Source of the DNA: Paenibacillus caseinilyticus
Lineage (GTDB): Bacteria; Bacillota; Bacilli; Paenibacillales; NBRC-103111
Direction of reading: 5' to 3'
Length of the DNA stretch: 64,000 bases
Assembly (NCBI RefSeq): GCF_027533645.1
Contig: NZ_JAQAGY010000026.1
Coordinates: 1-64,000, forward strand
Part shown: one piece after another, positions 8,699 through 16,824 of the stretch
Layout of the letters: each line of letters starts with the position of its first letter
Position numbering within the stretch: position 1 is the first letter of the stretch
Notes under the pieces: model-generated
Database searches by the model: none
The model's input: only the letters and a program-made list of their open reading frames with translations
Told to the model about the DNA's origin: nothing
Translations under genes and position numbers: made by a program

Positions 8699-9786
8699 AT
8701 GCACAGGATACCGCTGCACAAGGAACCCTCGGCCTCACGCTGGGCAAATTCGCTCCGCTGCACAAGGGGCACCAGTATATGATCGAGACGGGGCTTCGGG
8801 AGACGCACCATCTCATCGTCGTGATCTACGATTGCCCGGAGACGACAGACATTCCGCTGACGGTGCGCGCCGGCTGGATTCGCCGACTCTACCCGCAGGC
8901 CGAGGTCATTGAAGCGTGGAACGGTCCGGCGGAGACAGGGTATACGCCCCGCATCGAGAAGCTGCAGGAGGATTATATCCTTGGGCTGCTGGGCGGCCGG
9001 CGCGTGACGCACTTCTATTCGAGCGAGCCGTATGGCGGTCATATGAGCCGCAGGCTCGGGGCGGTGAACCGCCAGGTCGATCCGGACCGGGCCGCTTACC
9101 CGGTCTCGGGGACGGCTGTGAGGCAGCAGCCCTACGAGCACCGTGCTCTGGTGGACGGACTCGTCTACCGCGACCTGATCACGCGGGTCGTGCTGCTCGG
9201 GGCGCCGTCCACGGGCAAGACGACGCTGACTGCCGCCCTCGCGGCGGCCCGCGGCACGGTCTGGATGCCGGAGTATGGGCGCGAATACTGGGCGGCGCAC
9301 CAGCAGGACCGGCGCCTGACGCCGGGGCAGCTCGTCGAGCTGGCTGAGGGGCACCTTGAGCGGGAAGAGAAGCTGGCGTGCGAGGCGGACGGAGTGCTTT
9401 TTACGGATACGAATGCGGTCACGACCTACCTCTTCTCCCTGGATTACCATGGCATGGCGCTGCCCCGGCTGGAAGAACTGGCCAGGAAGGCGGCATCCGC
9501 GTATGATCTCGTGTTCTTGTGCGGGGACGACATTCCGTACGATGACACGTGGGACCGTTCGGGAGAGGTGCACCGGGAGATGTTCCAGAAGCGGTTCAAG
9601 GCGCTGCTGCAGGAGTGGCGCGTACCATATATTGAAGTGAGGGGAACGCTCGAAGAACGGATGGAGACCGTATATGAGGTTCTCCGGGCGTACCGCAAAT
9701 ATGAGAGCCTGGGGAACCTGTGGGCGTCCGGGCTTGCGGCGGAAGCCGGTGCGTTACCCGGCGGGAAGGGGGAGTCGGATTCATGA
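8695..9786 (+). CDS. nadR: Bifunctional NadR: NMN adenylyltransferase / ribosylnicotinamide kinase
   Basis: 363 aa. The N-terminal nucleotidyltransferase domain (residues about 10-165) carries GKFAPLHKGH and a SGTAVR segment corresponding to the family's ISGTxIR motif. The C-terminal kinase domain starts at about residue 170 with Walker A GAPSTGKTT. Together they convert nicotinamide riboside to NMN and NMN to NAD. The N-terminal DNA-binding domain of enteric NadR is absent, as expected where another regulator (the Nudix protein upstream) is used. It overlaps pnuC by 4 nt at its start and the ADP-ribosylglycohydrolase gene by 4 nt at its stop. Confidence 0.93.
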   Translation: MNAQDTAAQGTLGLTLGKFAPLHKGHQYMIETGLRETHHLIVVIYDCPETTDIPLTVRAGWIRRLYPQAEVIEAWNGPAETGYTPRIEKLQEDYILGLLGGRRVTHFYSSEPYGGHMSRRLGAVNRQVDPDRAAYPVSGTAVRQQPYEHRALVDGLVYRDLITRVVLLGAPSTGKTTLTAALAAARGTVWMPEYGREYWAAHQQDRRLTPGQLVELAEGHLEREEKLACEADGVLFTDTNAVTTYLFSLDYHGMALPRLEELARKAASAYDLVFLCGDDIPYDDTWDRSGEVHREMFQKRFKALLQEWRVPYIEVRGTLEERMETVYEVLRAYRKYESLGNLWASGLAAEAGALPGGKGESDS

Positions 9787-10673
9787 TGAACACGGTGGAA
9801 AGAATCCGCGGGGGCTTATACGGCCTGGCGGCCGGGGATGCGCTCGGCGGCACGACGGAGTTCATGACCCGGGCGGAGATCCGGAAGCAATACGGCCGGC
9901 TGACGGAGATGATCGGGGGCGGCGTATGGGACCTCGAGCCCGGGGAAGTGACGGACGACACGATGATGACCCTGTGCGTGGCCGAAGGCATCCTGGAGTG
10001 CCCGGAGGATCCGATGGGGGCGATCGGCGAGCGGTTCCTGGCCTGGTACCGATCGGACCCGAAGGACATCGGGAACATCATCCGGCGGGCCCTGCAGCGG
10101 TATGAAGGGAACTGGTTCGAAGCGGCCTTCGTCACCGACCAGGACCTCGGGGGCTTCAGTGCGGGCAACGGTTCCCTGATGCGCTGCCTGCCGGCAGCGC
10201 TGATCTATTCCGATAGGGAGCGGATGGATGCGGTCACGCGGATGCAGTCCAAGATGACGCACTGGGATGATCGGTGCAGCGAGGCGTGCGTGCTCTATAA
10301 CCGGATGGCGTACCGCCTGCTGCAGGGAGAGGAACTGAGGCCCGTACTGGCCTCGGAGACGGCCGGCACGATCTATGCGCAGGCGCTGGCCGGCGAACCG
10401 GACTGCGGGCCGACGGGGTATGTGGAGGATACGTTCCGGTGGGTGCTGCACATTCTGAACACGACGGCGAACTTCGCCGAGGCGGTGCAGGAAGCGGCCA
10501 ACCTAGGCGGAGATGCGGATACGATCGGAGCCATTGCCGGCGGCTTGGCCGGGGTGCACTACGGCTACAGCGGCATTCCGGCAGCTTATGCCGGAACGCT
10601 TCTGGTGAAGGAGCGGCTGGATGAACTGGCGGAGCGGATCGCGGTCATTCGAGGAGAACCTGGCGGCAGATGA
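9783..10673 (+). CDS. ADP-ribosylglycohydrolase family (DraG-like) protein
   Basis: 296 aa. The start at ATG 9783 overlaps the nadR stop by 4 nt; a second ATG follows at once. Family signatures are GLAAGDALGG near the N-terminus, the acidic metal-binding DDTMMT (about residues 58-63) and GGDADTIGA near the C-terminus, which coordinate the binuclear Mg/Mn centre in DraG and ARH3. Members remove ADP-ribose from proteins, DNA or small molecules. Coupling to nadR ties ADP-ribose release to NAD resynthesis. The actual substrate is unknown. Confidence 0.9.
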   Translation: MMNTVERIRGGLYGLAAGDALGGTTEFMTRAEIRKQYGRLTEMIGGGVWDLEPGEVTDDTMMTLCVAEGILECPEDPMGAIGERFLAWYRSDPKDIGNIIRRALQRYEGNWFEAAFVTDQDLGGFSAGNGSLMRCLPAALIYSDRERMDAVTRMQSKMTHWDDRCSEACVLYNRMAYRLLQGEELRPVLASETAGTIYAQALAGEPDCGPTGYVEDTFRWVLHILNTTANFAEAVQEAANLGGDADTIGAIAGGLAGVHYGYSGIPAAYAGTLLVKERLDELAERIAVIRGEPGGR

Positions 10674-10738
10674 AGAGAGGCAGTAGGGTTTAGTGCAATA
10701 AAGGTTAGCGCAGTCGTGCGAGAAAGGATGGGATAACC

Positions 10739-11617
10739 ATGAATCGAACAACAAGAGCGGCGGTTGCGGCGCAGACGCTGGAGAGGCTGGAAGCGGGAGG
10801 GTACGAGAATGCCAGGGGCCAGTGGGTCGATCTGCGCGAGGCGCAGGAGGCGGCTGTGCGGGACTCGGTCCTGTACCGTCCCGGCACAGATGAGGAACTC
10901 CAAGAGAGGGCGGCAGCGCGTCTGCAGGAGAGGGAATGCAGCGGCTTCCACACCCCTGCACGCATCGAGCTGACGCCCGAGACGACGCTGGCCGCGGCTT
11001 ACCGCTGCTGCCGGGAGGACGGCGAGCCTGCAGCCTGCCTGAACTTCGCCTCCGCGAAGAATCCGGGCGGCGGCTTCCTCGGCGGCAGCCAGGCGCAGGA
11101 AGAGAGCCTGGCCCGCGCGAGCGGCCTGTATCCCTGCATCGTGCAGATGGGGGAGATGTATGAATATAACCGGGGGCGGCGGACGGCGCTGTACTCGGAT
11201 TATATGATCTATTCGCCGGGCGTGCCGGTCTTCCGGGACGATGAGGACCGCCTGCTGCCCGAATGGTACCTGGCGGCTTTCATCACGGCGCCGGCCGTCA
11301 ACGCGGGCGTGGTCCGGGAGCGTGAGCCCGAAGCCGAGGCGCAGATCGGCCCCGTCATGCGCAGCCGCATCCGGCGGATCCTGTATGCAGCCCTTCTTCA
11401 CGGGCACCGTACGGTGGTGCTCGGCGCTTATGGCTGCGGGGTGTTCCGCAACCGGCCTGACGAGGTGGCGGTCTGGTTCCGGCAGGTGCTCGAAGAAGAA
11501 GCATTTGCCGATGCATTCTCCCGCATCGTCTTTGCTGTCTACGACCGCTCTGCAGGACAGGCGACGTGGAAGGCCTTCGAGAGGGAGTTTGGCGGCATGG
11601 TTTCTCCGCTGGACTAA
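10739..11617 (+). CDS. Bacterial PARG-like macrodomain protein (TIGR02452 type)
   Basis: 292 aa. It carries the PARG signature, a glycine-rich loop followed by two glutamates: NPGGGFLGGSQAQEE, with the second Glu the expected catalytic residue. The macrodomain core features NFASAKNPGG, YSPGVPVFRDD and VLGAYGCGVFRN are present. Bacterial PARGs hydrolyse the ribose-ribose bonds of poly(ADP-ribose) and release ADP-ribose. The gene lies 65 bp after the DraG-like gene, with GAAAGGATG before its ATG, so it is probably the last gene of the NAD/ADP-ribose operon. A terminator follows at 11691. No ADP-ribosyltransferase gene is visible in the window. Confidence 0.88.
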   Translation: MNRTTRAAVAAQTLERLEAGGYENARGQWVDLREAQEAAVRDSVLYRPGTDEELQERAAARLQERECSGFHTPARIELTPETTLAAAYRCCREDGEPAACLNFASAKNPGGGFLGGSQAQEESLARASGLYPCIVQMGEMYEYNRGRRTALYSDYMIYSPGVPVFRDDEDRLLPEWYLAAFITAPAVNAGVVREREPEAEAQIGPVMRSRIRRILYAALLHGHRTVVLGAYGCGVFRNRPDEVAVWFRQVLEEEAFADAFSRIVFAVYDRSAGQATWKAFEREFGGMVSPLD

Positions 11618-11657
11618 CGTCACCTTCCCTAGTGAGAACGTCGCCTTCCCTAATGAG
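11616..11657 (+). repeat. Two tandem 21-bp direct repeats after the PARG gene
   Basis: Two 21-bp copies (11616-11636 and 11637-11657) of a sequence of the form AACGTCRCCTTCCCTARTGAG, differing at two positions. The first copy overlaps the stop codon. They look like a small tandem duplication or a paired binding site. Confidence 0.6.
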
Positions 11658-11690
11658 CAAGCGGGAAGGATCGCCACGGCCATAACCCAC

Positions 11691-11728
11691 AAGACGCCAT
11701 GCGCTTTCCCGGTAGCGGCGTCTTTTTC
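11691..11728 (+). terminator. Terminator of the NAD/ADP-ribose operon
   Basis: AAGACGCC (11691-11698) pairs with GGCGTCTT (11717-11724), followed by TTT. The remaining 11729-12047 is gene-free; I see no convincing promoter there apart from AT-rich sequence near 11920-11935. Confidence 0.7.
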
Positions 11729-12047
11729 ATTCTGCGGGCCGGCCTGCCCGGTCTTCCTCCATGGGATCCGGCACCCCGTTGCGTTACGGGGGAGTGCATC
11801 AATGAGGGGTTCTGCATCGGTCGGTTCCTAGGAGGAGGCTCGCAGGTTCCGGCGCTGCGGTGTGGCGGGATTCCCCTCCCACGAACTCCCCACTTTCCAT
11901 CCCCCTCCGATTCTGGTACAGTGATTACACTATAGGGATGTGGCGGCAGGACCGGACGGGGTCCCGGCGCCTCCAGTGACTTAAGATACCGGCCTGGCCT
12001 TGGTTTGCCGGGCTATTTGGTATTGGTGCTGATAGAAGGGACGAGCT

Positions 12048-13700
12048 ATGTACAAATTACTGCTGGTGGAAGACGAGGCGGATGTAAGGGAAGGCATTCT
12101 CACGGAGATCGATTGGCCGGGCTGCGGGTTCGAGGTGGTGGATACGGCGGAGAACGGCCAGGAGGCGGTGGAGCTCATGGACCGCTTCGTGCCCGATGTC
12201 GTCGTGACGGATATCCAGATGCCGTTCATGGACGGGCTGCAGCTCTCCGAATGGATCCGCGAACGCTATCCGACGACGAAGATCATCATCCTGACGGGCT
12301 TCGACGAGTTCGAATATGCCCAGAAGGCCGTGAAGCTGCATATTGATGAATATTTATTGAAACCGTATTCGGCGGAGGACCTGGTGGCGATGCTGGCCAA
12401 AATCCGGGGGCAGATCGACGAGGAGATTGCGCGGAAGGAGAACGTGCAGACGCTGCAGGAGCATTACCGCAAGAGCCTGCCGGTGCTCCGTGAGGTATTC
12501 CTGGCGTCTCTGGTAACCCGCCGTCTGCCGCTGCGGGAGATCCAGGAGAAGTGTGAGAATTACAACCTGGAGCTGCAGGACTGCGGGTTCGCCGTCTCGC
12601 TGCTGTCGCTGGACAACCTGGGCGCGGACGAGGATCCTGTGGGCGAGTCCGATTCGGGCTCGCTCCGCCGCTCCAAGGATACCGAGCTGAAGCTCTTCGC
12701 GGTGCTGAACATTGCGGAAGAGATCGTGGAGAGGCACGGTCTCGGACTCGTCTTCGTCCACAACCGCCATGTCGTGCTGCTCAGTGCGGTGAAGGGAGCA
12801 GACCGGGAGCCGCTCATGGAGAAGACGCTGGCTGTGCTGGAAGAGATCCGGCAGAGCATCGAGAAGTACTTGAAGTTCACGGTGACGACCGGCGTCGGCA
12901 CGTTCTGTCCGCAGCTTCAGGAGATCTCCTATTCGTATCAGGATGCGGTGCTCGCGCTCGATTACCGGCCGATCCTGGGGGACAACCGCATCATCTGCAT
13001 CAGCGACGTCGAGACGCGGTTCGTCGAGAAGCTGCGCTTCGACGAGCTGAAGGAGCACGCGCTGATCCGAGGCCTCAAGGTCGGCACGCTTCAGGAGATC
13101 GGCGAGATCGTCGAGAACCTGTTCGAGGGCATTGCGGAGATGGGCGTCTCCTCCAAGGACTACCAGATTTACCTCATTGAGATCCTGACCGCCATACTCA
13201 AGGCGGCCAAGGATTCGAACGCCGACCTGGACGCGATCTTCGGTCCGGATTTCGTGCCGCTGGCCGAGCTGCACAAGTTCACGAATCCGCAGGAGGCGAA
13301 GAACTGGGTGCTCGGGATCTGCACGAATATCATGAGCCGCATCGCCAGCGAGCGGCAGTACGCCTACAAGTCGCTAGTCGACCAGGCGAAGGAGTACGTT
13401 CAGGCGCATTACCATGAGACCGATATTTCGATCAACAAGGTATGCGGGATGCTGCATATTTCGGCGGGATACTTTTCTTCCATCTTCAAGAAAGAAGCCA
13501 AAACGACCTTCGGCAGCTACCTCAGCCAGATCCGCATGGAAGCCGCCAAGGAGCTGCTGCGGACAACCGACCTGAAGGCTTTTGAGATTGCGGAGAAAGT
13601 TGGCTTCGCGGAGCCGAACTACTTCAGCTTCTCGTTCCGCAAGTATGCCGGAGTCTCGCCGAAGGAGTACCGCAGCGCCGCTTCCGAGGGAGAGCGATGA
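12048..13700 (+). CDS. YesN-like response regulator with AraC-type DNA-binding domain
   Basis: 550 aa. The N-terminal receiver has the acidic pocket (E8, D9), phosphoacceptor D55 and K105. A long central region links to a C-terminal AraC/XylS double helix-turn-helix (about residues 440-545, with GMLHISAGYFSSIFKKE and VGFAEPNYFSFSFRKYAGVSPKEYR). Such regulators usually activate neighbouring sugar-transport operons. The stop overlaps the kinase start by 4 nt. The probable target is mglBAC, whose upstream region has 12-bp direct repeats 21 bp apart, a spacing typical for AraC-family sites. Confidence 0.93.
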   Translation: MYKLLLVEDEADVREGILTEIDWPGCGFEVVDTAENGQEAVELMDRFVPDVVVTDIQMPFMDGLQLSEWIRERYPTTKIIILTGFDEFEYAQKAVKLHIDEYLLKPYSAEDLVAMLAKIRGQIDEEIARKENVQTLQEHYRKSLPVLREVFLASLVTRRLPLREIQEKCENYNLELQDCGFAVSLLSLDNLGADEDPVGESDSGSLRRSKDTELKLFAVLNIAEEIVERHGLGLVFVHNRHVVLLSAVKGADREPLMEKTLAVLEEIRQSIEKYLKFTVTTGVGTFCPQLQEISYSYQDAVLALDYRPILGDNRIICISDVETRFVEKLRFDELKEHALIRGLKVGTLQEIGEIVENLFEGIAEMGVSSKDYQIYLIEILTAILKAAKDSNADLDAIFGPDFVPLAELHKFTNPQEAKNWVLGICTNIMSRIASERQYAYKSLVDQAKEYVQAHYHETDISINKVCGMLHISAGYFSSIFKKEAKTTFGSYLSQIRMEAAKELLRTTDLKAFEIAEKVGFAEPNYFSFSFRKYAGVSPKEYRSAASEGER

Positions 13701-15517
13701 TCCGCCGGGTGCCGCAGCCGCCGGGCCGGGGCCCCTTGGCCTCTCTGATCGAGATCTGGAAGGTGAAGAGCATCCAGTTTATCATTACGGTGTATTTCAT
13801 GGTGATGATGCTCCTTGTGATGGTGATCGTCTCCGTCCTGCTCTACAACAAATTCGCGCGGACCGCGGAGCAGAATGCGTTCCGGAGCAACGAGCAGATC
13901 GTGGAGCAGGTGAAGTTCAACGTCGAGCGGTACGTGGCGGGGATGGATCAGGCGTTCAAGACGGTGGACGAGCGGATCCGCGCCTCGAAGACGCTGCCGG
14001 ACGAGAAGCTCGAGGAGCAGCTGGGCACGATTATCGCGACCCGCAGCGATGTCGTCTCGATGGCCTTGTTCACGGCGCAGGGAACGCCGGTGGCGCACCT
14101 GCCCGAACTGGGGATGCGGCGCAATACGCGTATCGCCGACCAAGGCTGGTTCCGCTCCGCTCTCGAGAATCCGGGCCATGCGACCGTCTCGCTGCCGCAT
14201 GTGCAGAACCTCTACCAAGGCAAGTACCCTTGGGTCGTGTCGATGAGCAAAAGCATCATGGTGGAACGGGACGGCGTGCGGGAGCAGGCGGTGCTGCTCG
14301 TGGACTTCAACTTCAAGACGATCGACGACCTGCTCTCGCGGGTGAGCCTCGGCCAGCGCGGGTACGTCTACATCATCGACGAGTCGGCCGGCAACATGGT
14401 GTACCATCCCCAGCAGCAGCTGATCTATGCCGGACTCAAGTACGAGAATGTAGAGCAGGCGCTGAAATATACGTACGGCAATTATGTGGATGACACCAGC
14501 GGCGAGACCCGGCTGATCACGATCCAGACGGTGAACAACATCGGGTGGAAGCTGATCGGCGTTTCCTACATGAACGAGATCGTGACGGGGAAGCGGGATA
14601 TCGGCTGGTTCCTCGCCTGGCTGATGCTCGGCGTGCTGGTATTCGTGCTGCTCTTGTCGGCGTTCATGTCCGCGAAGATCTCGCAGCCGATCCGCCGGCT
14701 GGAGCGGTCGATGAGCAAAGTGGAGCAGGGCGTCTTCGACATTCATATCCAGGAGGGCGGAGAGGACGAGGTCGGCCGGCTCTCCCGGCGCTTCAACTTC
14801 ATGGTCGCCCGCATCCGCGAGCTTATGGAGATCAGCATCCGGGAGCAGGAGGCTAAGCGCAAGAGCGAGCTGGAGGTGCTGCAGTCCCAGATCAACCCGC
14901 ACTTCCTCTACAACACGCTGAACTCGGTTGTGCGTCTGGCCGGCAGCGGGAAGAGCGAGGAGGTTATCCGGATGATTACGGCCCTATCCAAATTTTTCCG
15001 AATCTCGCTCAGCAAGGGCAAGTCGGTCATTACGGTCGCGGAGGAGCTGGAGCATGTACGGAATTACCTCATTATCCAGACGATGAGATACAAGAATAAA
15101 TTCCGCTTCGAGATTCAGTGCGAGGAGGAAGTGAAGGAGAGCCGCACGCTGAAGCTGATCCTGCAGCCGATCGTGGAGAATGCGATCTATCACGGCATCG
15201 AGATGATGGTCGACGAAGGTTTCATCCTTATCCGTGCGGAGCGGGATGGGGGCCGCGTCCGTCTCACCGTCCAGGACGACGGCCTCGGCATGCCGCCGGA
15301 GAAGCTTCAAGGCCTCCTGGCCGGCAAGCCTGAGGGCGATGAAGAAACCGGCAGCGGCTCCGGCGTGGGGACCCGCAATGTGCATGAGCGCATCCGGCTG
15401 ATGTACGGGGAAGGCTATGGGCTCGAGATCGAGAGCCAGCTGGAGATGGGGACGACCGTGACGCTCTGGATCCCCTTCCTCCCGCCGGGCACAAGAGAGG
15501 AGACGCCATCATCGTGA
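13697..15517 (+). CDS. YesM-like sensor histidine kinase
   Basis: 606 aa. Order: short cytoplasmic N-terminus, first membrane helix (about 30-53), an extracytoplasmic region of about 240 residues likely of the dCache type, second membrane helix (about 310-332), HAMP domain, then a His_kinase domain with QINPHFLYNTLN (His402 as phosphoacceptor) and an HATPase domain (N box VENAIYHG; G boxes DDGLGM and GVGTRNVHERI). It overlaps the response regulator by 4 nt and the binding-protein gene by 4 nt (GTGA), so all three are translationally coupled. It senses an extracellular cue, possibly through the binding protein encoded next. Confidence 0.93.
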   Translation: MIRRVPQPPGRGPLASLIEIWKVKSIQFIITVYFMVMMLLVMVIVSVLLYNKFARTAEQNAFRSNEQIVEQVKFNVERYVAGMDQAFKTVDERIRASKTLPDEKLEEQLGTIIATRSDVVSMALFTAQGTPVAHLPELGMRRNTRIADQGWFRSALENPGHATVSLPHVQNLYQGKYPWVVSMSKSIMVERDGVREQAVLLVDFNFKTIDDLLSRVSLGQRGYVYIIDESAGNMVYHPQQQLIYAGLKYENVEQALKYTYGNYVDDTSGETRLITIQTVNNIGWKLIGVSYMNEIVTGKRDIGWFLAWLMLGVLVFVLLLSAFMSAKISQPIRRLERSMSKVEQGVFDIHIQEGGEDEVGRLSRRFNFMVARIRELMEISIREQEAKRKSELEVLQSQINPHFLYNTLNSVVRLAGSGKSEEVIRMITALSKFFRISLSKGKSVITVAEELEHVRNYLIIQTMRYKNKFRFEIQCEEEVKESRTLKLILQPIVENAIYHGIEMMVDEGFILIRAERDGGRVRLTVQDDGLGMPPEKLQGLLAGKPEGDEETGSGSGVGTRNVHERIRLMYGEGYGLEIESQLEMGTTVTLWIPFLPPGTREETPSS

Positions 15518-16542
15518 GGAGGCAAGAGAGAGGAGAGCAGATTCCGGCCGTCCGGCGCTCCGGCGGCTGGAGACGGGCCGCCGTGTTGTTGACTCTGCTG
15601 CTGGCAGCGGGGAGCCTTGCATCGTGCGGCCGTCTTCCGGATACGGCTGCGGCAGACGCCAAGTCGAAGAAGGTCATCGCCCTCGTGGTGAAGTCCAAGA
15701 ACAGCGACTATTGGAAGACGGTGATCAGCGGCGCGGAGGCCGCGAGGAAGGAATACAACGTGGAGCTCAAAGTGGAGGAGCCGGAGTCGGAGCAGGATGT
15801 GAAGGGGCAGATCGCCTTGGTCTCAGAGGTGATCAACTACAAGCGTGACGCTCTCGTCCTCGCCCCGAGCGACGATGAGGCCTTGGCGGAGATCGCGGCA
15901 AGATCCGCGGCGAACAATATCCCCGTGATTACGATCGATTCCCGCCTGAATTCACCGAAGCCGCTCAGCTACATCGGCATCAACCATTATGAAGCGGGCG
16001 AGAAGGCCGGCCGGAAGCTGGCCGAGCTGCTCGGCGACCAGGGCCGGGCGGCCGTGGTAGGCTTCAAGCCGGGCGGCTGGGCGGCTGCCGAGCGGGAACA
16101 GGGCTTCCTCGACGAGATGGCCCGGCATCCGAAGATCCAGGTTATAGAGAAGACCTACTGTTACGCCGATCCCGGACAGTGCGGGGAGCAGGTACGCAAG
16201 TTAGCCCGCACGCTGGACGTATCGACCGGGATCGCGGTGCTGCAGGGGGCCTCCACGCGCAGCGTGGTGGCAGAGGTAATGAAGGAAGGGCTCGAAGGAC
16301 GGGTGAAGATCGTTACGATCGACAGTACGCCCGAGGATATCGAGCATCTGCAGGAAGGCGTGATCCAGGCCGTGATCATCCAGAATCCCTTCAGCATGGG
16401 CTACCTTGGCGTCGAGTATGCGGTGAAGGCCCTTGCCGGCGAACGGCTCGAAGAGACCTTCTATACGGGCACCACGGTCATTGACCAGAACAACATGTTC
16501 TGGTCGGACAACCAGAAGCTCTTGTTTCCCTTCGTGAAATAA
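15514..16542 (+). CDS. RbsB-type sugar-binding lipoprotein coupled to the two-component system
   Basis: 342 aa with GTG start overlapping the kinase stop. A basic n-region, hydrophobic core and lipobox LASC indicate a lipoprotein. The rest is a periplasmic-binding-protein type I fold (KKVIALVVKSKNSDYWKTVISGAE..., VVGFKPGG, TIDSTPEDIEHLQEG, IQNPFSMGYLGVE). It lies in the regulatory operon and is followed by a terminator before mglB, so it is not the binding protein of an adjacent permease. I infer a sensory role, presenting ligand to the kinase's outer domain, as in other Firmicute systems in which a binding protein is encoded with a YesM-type kinase. It could also feed the Mgl permease. Confidence 0.85.
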   Translation: MRRQERGEQIPAVRRSGGWRRAAVLLTLLLAAGSLASCGRLPDTAAADAKSKKVIALVVKSKNSDYWKTVISGAEAARKEYNVELKVEEPESEQDVKGQIALVSEVINYKRDALVLAPSDDEALAEIAARSAANNIPVITIDSRLNSPKPLSYIGINHYEAGEKAGRKLAELLGDQGRAAVVGFKPGGWAAAEREQGFLDEMARHPKIQVIEKTYCYADPGQCGEQVRKLARTLDVSTGIAVLQGASTRSVVAEVMKEGLEGRVKIVTIDSTPEDIEHLQEGVIQAVIIQNPFSMGYLGVEYAVKALAGERLEETFYTGTTVIDQNNMFWSDNQKLLFPFVK

Positions 16543-16586
16543 GCGCGGCCTGGGCAAGCTTGAACAAGGCGAAGCAGTCTAGAACG

Positions 16587-16621
16587 AAAGACCCCGCAGC
16601 GAATGCTGCGGGGTCTTTGCG
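16587..16621 (+). terminator. Strong terminator after the sensory operon
   Basis: A perfect 14-bp stem (16587-16600 with 16605-16618) and a GAAT tetraloop, ending in CTTTG. It separates the regulatory operon from mglBAC. Confidence 0.85.
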
Positions 16622-16697
16622 TCAGGAGATTCGCGCGGATATACCGGTATTATAGGGACAAAAGTCGGAGAACTTCGACATATTATGAGGTTTTTTT

Positions 16698-16768
16698 AGA
16701 ACACATGAGAATTTTGATAGAACACATGAGGATATTGCATGGGATTTTTGCACAAAATTAACGATAAT
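16698..16768 (+). promoter_or_regulatory. mglB promoter region with 21-bp-phased direct repeats
   Basis: AGAACACATGAG occurs exactly twice, at 16698-16709 and 16719-16730, 21 bp (two helical turns) apart on the same side of the DNA. A -10-like GATAAT is at 16763-16768 with no good -35 at the proper distance, as expected for an activator-dependent promoter. The layout suits a dimer of the AraC-type regulator encoded at 12048. Confidence 0.6.
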
Positions 16769-16824
16769 GAAAGAGTAAAGCAATGTCCTATACAAAAAAA
16801 GAAATAAACGGAGGTCTTTTACGG

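Noticed and set aside
11699-11935. Plus-strand frame between the PARG and response-regulator genes
   Set aside because: It starts inside the terminator hairpin, has no ribosome binding site and looks like composition-driven open sequence.
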